This document shows, piece by piece, positions 44,399 to 48,440 of a stretch of DNA of 48,440 nt. The stretch's first letter is position 1, and every line of letters starts with the position of its first letter. Source of the stretch: Psilocybe azurescens (taxonomy: Eukaryota > Basidiomycota > Agaricomycetes > Agaricales > Agrocybaceae); the NCBI GenBank assembly GCA_023853785.1, contig JAJIRX010001071.1:1-48440 (forward strand). The letters run 5' to 3'. The position numbers and the translations under genes were made by a program. The notes under the pieces are model-generated. The model worked only from the letters and a program-made list of their open reading frames with translations. It had not been told where the DNA came from and ran no database searches.

Positions 44399-45500
44399 AC
44401 ACAATAACTATTTATTAGCCTCTCAACAATTACATGAATACTTTTAATATAGCTGACCATAGGTGTTCTCTATCCCCTTTCTAAAATACTAAAAAGTGGC
44501 CTGAAAAGCGGTGTCAAAAGTGGTCCAAACTGGTCCAAAAGGGGTCCAAAGCGGTCCAAAAGCGGACTGAGAGCCATCTCAAAAGCGGACTAAAGTGGTC
44601 TCAAAAGCGGTCCAAACTAATCTAAAAAGTGGCCTGAAAAGCGGACTAAAATGTTTGAAAACAGGACTCATATTTCCCCTTCCACAATTTCTTTCCATTG
44701 GTAAAGTAGTTTTTATTTATTAGCTTCCTCAACAATCACATAAATATATATTTCAATAGAACTGACCATAGCTGTCCTCCATCCCCTTGCTGAAAGATTA
44801 AAATGTGGAATAAAAAGCGGAAAAAAAAGAGAACTGAGTGCGGGCTGAGTGCGGACTGAGTGCGGTGAGCACAAGTCGTAAAAAGCAGAGTTCAAAAAAT
44901 CCAAAAGGCAGAAAAAGCGGACTGAGTGTGGACCAAGTGCGGAAAGTTGGAAATGTCAACAAATGCGGTGTGAAAAGTGGAGTGCTTTCAGAGGAAGATG
45001 AGGACTAGGAGAGTGAAAGTAGTAGCAGTAGTGATAGTAACTAATTAAAAGTTGAACTTGCTTCATACACTTTGTACTGTGTGTCAGTAGAAATATTCCA
45101 CAGAGGTGTGCACTTCTATCAGTGATAATGTTATCTGAATATACTGGTGTTGTCCGCATTCTGCTCCCACCTCTGCCTTGCACTCTGACCTCTGCCTTGC
45201 ACTCCTACCTCTGGTCTGAAACCTGCCCTCGACTCCAACCTCTGCCTCCCGCTTCTATCACCACATCCTGCTCTGACCTATGTTTGCATTCCAAGTCCGC
45301 TTCTGCCTTCTGCCTCTGCCTCTGCCTTCCACCTCCCAATGCTACCATCCTTGTATTCCTTGGGAGCATCTCCCCATACCAAAACACGCATGGAATATGT
45401 ATTCCTATGGTACTAATTCACAAAATGATCATTTATTAGCCTCTCAACAATCACATGAATATTTTCAACATCACTGACCATTGTTGTCCTCCCGCCTCTG
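44399..45500. repeat. Three dispersed copies of an about 80-bp sequence
   Basis: Copies at about 44399-44480, 44710-44795 and 45419-45500 share TTTATTAGC, CTCAACAATCACATGAATA-like sequence and CTGACCATAGxTGTCCTC. They punctuate the GCGG-rich and pyrimidine-rich stretches between them. Confidence 0.65.
44480..44990. repeat. AAAAGCGG / TGGTCCAAA short-motif array
   Basis: Very many imperfect repeats of AAAAGCGGTCCAAA and AAAAGCGGACT, then GAGTGCGGACT, with no coding potential. The related motif GCGGTCC occurs at least five times within 150 bp. Confidence 0.75.
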
Positions 45501-46170
45501 CCTGAAAATATTCAGCACACATGGGAGTCTTCCAAAATGATTTTAATGGGCTCCCAAGATGTCCCTGACTACGGGAACTAGTTTTGGAATCCCCAAAGTT
45601 GATGATGAATATCTTTTGAGCACGACAGTATCCAGCCTTCCCTCCATCCAAAGATATTCAGTTTGGGTTCACCATCTATGAAACATATTTTTCCATAATC
45701 AAGGAGTGAATATGAGTATGTGGATACCAAATTATAAGTTGGTGAGCCAGATTTGAATATCTTGTATGTACCCTTCCTCCTTCCCCTCCCTTCATATCTC
45801 GAGAATGGGACTGCCAATTTCACTAATTTTTGGCATGGGACATCCTTATTATATCCTTGAAACATTGGTATACTCAAATCTGCAAAATTTTATCCAAGCT
45901 AAAGAACCTACTACTTTACAGGTACTACTAATACCTACTCTCACTCAGAACCTGTTTAAATAAACAGAGTTTGTCACTCTGTTCACCTGCACTGAAGTAC
46001 TGACTGTCCTATATTAGACTTGTCTGGTTCATTGGTTCTATTAGCTTTCACTATTGCTGCTTTTTACAGGACTCAGTGTATATTATTACAGAGCTACAGC
46101 ATACAAATGAACAGGGACAGGGTGGTACTAAGCAGAATTTTGCAGTCCATGTTAAGGTCACATGAGTGAG
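45501..46170. other. No gene seen
   Basis: Short frames on both strands (45578-45877 minus, about 99 codons) without recognisable motifs. Confidence 0.35.
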
Positions 46171-46431
46171 CATGTCAAAGAGAATACATGCTGACTCATC
46201 ATGTAAAGGAGAATACACGCTGACTCATCATGTAAAAGAGAATACACGCTGACTCATCATGTAAAGGAGAATACATGCTGACTCATCATGTAAAGGAGAA
46301 TACATGCTGACTCATCATGTAAAGGAGAATACATGCTGACTCATCATGTAAAGGAGAATACACGCTGACTCATCATGTAAAGGAGAATACACGCTGACTC
46401 ATCATGTAAAGGAGAATACACGCTGACTCAT
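46171..46431. repeat. 29-bp minisatellite, nine copies
   Basis: Nine head-to-tail copies of a 29-bp unit (CATGTAAAGGAGAATACA, then YGCTGACTCAT) fill 261 bp exactly. Units differ mainly at one position, CG versus TG (ATACACGC or ATACATGC), plus occasional A/G changes in AAAGGAG. Confidence 0.97.
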
Positions 46432-46683
46432 CAATATGCATCACATGTGTAATATCTCAACTGTTTGAATCAATGGGCTATCCGATGTCCAAGGGTTGTT
46501 GGACCTGGCTGATATCAGTGTCTGATCCAAGGTCACACTTGAGGTGGTCAAATCAGACAAACTAATTGTAGATTTTATTAAATATAAAGTTCTTAAATTA
46601 ATAGTGCTTGTACTTTGTTGTTCAAGAGCCAGAGTCATCACTATGGAGTTTGTGCAATTGACTAGTTCTCATTAAGATTACAT

Positions 46684-47225
46684 GTGGCAGTGGATGTGAT
46701 TGGCAATATTGCACTGATCACAATACCCGTACATCAGCCATGGGACATCAATCTTATTGCGAACAAGCATCTTCGGGTACGGCTGGTATTCTCTGCCAAC
46801 TCAATAACCCTGATCGTGTCTATTGCTCTCTGTACCATCTCATATGGTGGATATGTTGTTGGACCCGGCGCTCTTGTGGTATGGATAATGACATGTCATG
46901 CCGAAGTGAGCTACTCTTCCCATATCCACAGCCACAAACTAGAATACTGATTCATTTAATTAAAGAAGCCGTAGGTATAATTACATCCAATCTACTTGTG
47001 CTGGTTTGCTTGATTCTCGGCCGTGTTTCAAACGACCAAGGCGACATTAATGCCAGTGACATTCATATTACGCTGCATTGGAGTCATCAGGAACCTGTGA
47101 GTGAAAAATCTAAGCCATCCAATTCTCTTGTCTGCCTGTCCCTATCAGCACTAGAAGTTGCAGGTGTCCAAAGAACAGATAGTTTGTCTTCGGGTCATAG
47201 TGGAGAAACAGGATATGACGTTTGA
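46684..47225 (+). pseudogene. C-terminal fragment of a fungal 7-TM rhodopsin-like membrane protein
   Basis: The frame from about 46684 reads as two to three membrane helices (AVDVIGNIALITIPVHQPWD, RLVFSANSITLIVSIALCTI, GALVVWIMTCHAE). It then meets a 60-bp intron (46906-46965, GTGAGC/AAAG) and continues EAVGIITSNLLVLVCLILGR with a polar tail ending at 47225. The order resembles the last helices of the Agaricomycete integral membrane (fungal rhodopsin-like) family. The splice joins in frame only if one G is added at the donor. The N-terminal helices are not present upstream, so this is a fragment. Confidence 0.5.
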
Positions 47226-47905
47226 GAACTTATGTATTGGCAGTATGGTGAAAATATGTACTTGCTTCTCCTCGTTCTGCACACAGTAACTATTTGGAAA
47301 AAACGCACATGCTCCTCCTAGTTCTCTTATACATTATGCATCATGCATGCAGTAACTATTACATACTCACTATTCTATGGTGACGGCGGTGAGAGGAAAT
47401 GTGAGGGAAATAAGTGAGAAAGTACTATGTATCAACGCCGCAGCTCGTCTATAGTCTATGCTACCTTATCAGGACCCTTGGTTACTGTCTATTGTCCCTT
47501 CTGCGCTGCACGGGCTTTGGTGGGTCTCTTGAAGCGTTAAAGATGGTATCATCACATTTTTCAAGACTCGTTAATAATAATCTACACTACTTTAATAAAG
47601 TCGCAAATTCAGAATCCAGGGACAGCCAGCAATTATTAGTATGCGACACAGAATAGTCATTTCACGCACTCTTTTCAAATTATTGAATTTCTGTTTCTGT
47701 CTCGAGGGTCACTCTTCATTCTTCACTGTAGCTATAATTCTGGGCTACAGTCCATTGACAAATATTAGCTTCTCCTTATTCACGGACTCTGAGTCGTTCT
47801 GTCATTTCACTCCGATAGAAAGGTGGAGAGTCCCATCAGCACCTTTATTGTCATAATTCTAATTTTTGGTTTTCGTATGCTAAGTTATTGTTATCATACA
47901 TACAG
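47226..47905. other. No gene recognised
   Basis: Only short frames. No upstream Rpn6 exon could be found here. Confidence 0.35.
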
Positions 47906-48057
47906 ACAACTTGAGTCCCGCCAGTACCCGCTTGCACTGGCGTTCATCAACACCCTGCTCACTGAGCTCAGGCGGCTCAACAACAAGATGATCCCCACGG
48001 AGGTACACTTCCTCGAGAGCTGCATGTATTGTGGGATGGGCACGTGCCAAGGCCAAG
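47906..48057 (+). pseudogene. rpn6: Single-exon fragment of proteasome lid subunit Rpn6
   Basis: After an acceptor (ACATACAG) the exon reads LESRQYPLALAFINTLLTEL, RRLNNKMIPTEVHFLESCMY and GMG, and ends GCCAAGGCCAAG before a GTGCGC donor. This matches the PCI-protein Rpn6/PSMD11 segment around the conserved KMxLTEVxLLES motif. Changes such as Arg to Cys in LESCMYC and a two-base loss before the final AKAK suggest decay. No other Rpn6 exon is convincing before the window ends, although a weakly similar RTTNANS stretch follows at about 48118. Confidence 0.6.
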
Positions 48058-48440
48058 GTGCGCTTTCTCCTCCCCTTCCCTTCTTCCCTGCATCCCCTGC
48101 ATACCTTCTTGTACCCCGCACTACCAACGCTAACTCCCATCCGCTCCCTGCTCCCACCATATCTGTGCTGCTGGCTCTGTGCTGCTGGATGACAAGGTGC
48201 ACGCATTCACGTTTGACAGTGTTCGCTTGAGGAAAGGCGGTGGGTAACAGCACACGTCCAGCCGCCGCCACTGTGTGCTCTACTGTGTGTGCAGCGGCAA
48301 GGTTCTAGTTCGATTGCGAGTCACAGAGGTATGGGTGGAGGAGGGGTTTCAGGTTGTTTGTGATTTGTGTTGTTCGTGTAGTTGGAGGAGTGTCCAGACA
48401 AGAGCCTGACTATAAATCCGACGACGACGACGATGGTGTT
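48058..48440. other. Downstream of the Rpn6 fragment; not assigned
   Basis: A possible coding piece (DDKVHAFTFDSVRL, about 48187-48230) and an acidic piece at the right edge (EPDYKSDDDDDG) may belong to a gene continuing beyond the window. Neither is recognised. Confidence 0.3.

Overview
The window reads as nuclear DNA of a mushroom-forming basidiomycete (Agaricomycetes). Genes have many short GT-AG introns (about 44-160 bp). The recognisable families are typical of that group: an HMG-box regulator, a NACHT-type STAND/NLR fragment, PCNA with a long charged insert, a lectin-protease resembling Marasmius oreades agglutinin (MOA), a DUF6699-like protein, and Ty1/copia and TIR elements. No bacterial operons, Shine-Dalgarno sites or CRISPR arrays were seen. 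The species cannot be named from the sequence.

Layout. 1-4 kb: the edge of a gene that resembles the N-terminal part of fungal HNH-type proteins, then unrecognised minus-strand exons. 5.7-8.3 kb: an HMG-box gene (minus) broken into several frames. 10.9-13.0 kb: a 5'-truncated copia element with its 3' LTR. 13.0-15.4 kb: an AT-rich palindromic stretch abutting a truncated NACHT gene (minus). 17.06-19.37 kb: a non-autonomous TIR transposon with an 8-bp target duplication, a coding-like minisatellite and a tRNA-like Pol III unit. 20.1-21.5 kb: PCNA (minus), sharing a 238-bp divergent promoter with an unidentified plus-strand gene; two ACGCGT boxes sit just upstream of PCNA. 25.5 kb: a 414-bp MITE. 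26.85-29.85 kb: a 3-kb structure with 498-bp inverted arms. 30.1-31.35 kb: an intact seven-exon MOA-like gene, the best-preserved gene here. 34.2-35.6 kb: a broken DUF6699-like gene. 36-46.5 kb: a repeat mosaic with segmental duplications, a TA-flanked Tc1/mariner-like insertion, a 913-bp long-TIR element and several tandem arrays. 46.7-48.1 kb: fragments of a fungal 7-TM receptor-like gene and of proteasome subunit Rpn6.

A recurring theme is single-base frame breaks in otherwise well conserved genes (HMG, NACHT, PCNA, copia pol, 7-TM). Most look like one missing base, often in a homopolymer. The two inverted-repeat arms at 26.85-29.85 kb also differ only by two homopolymer-length changes. 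Assembly indels are therefore a serious alternative to pseudogenization. The MOA-like gene, with no frame break over 879 coding bases, shows the problem is not uniform.
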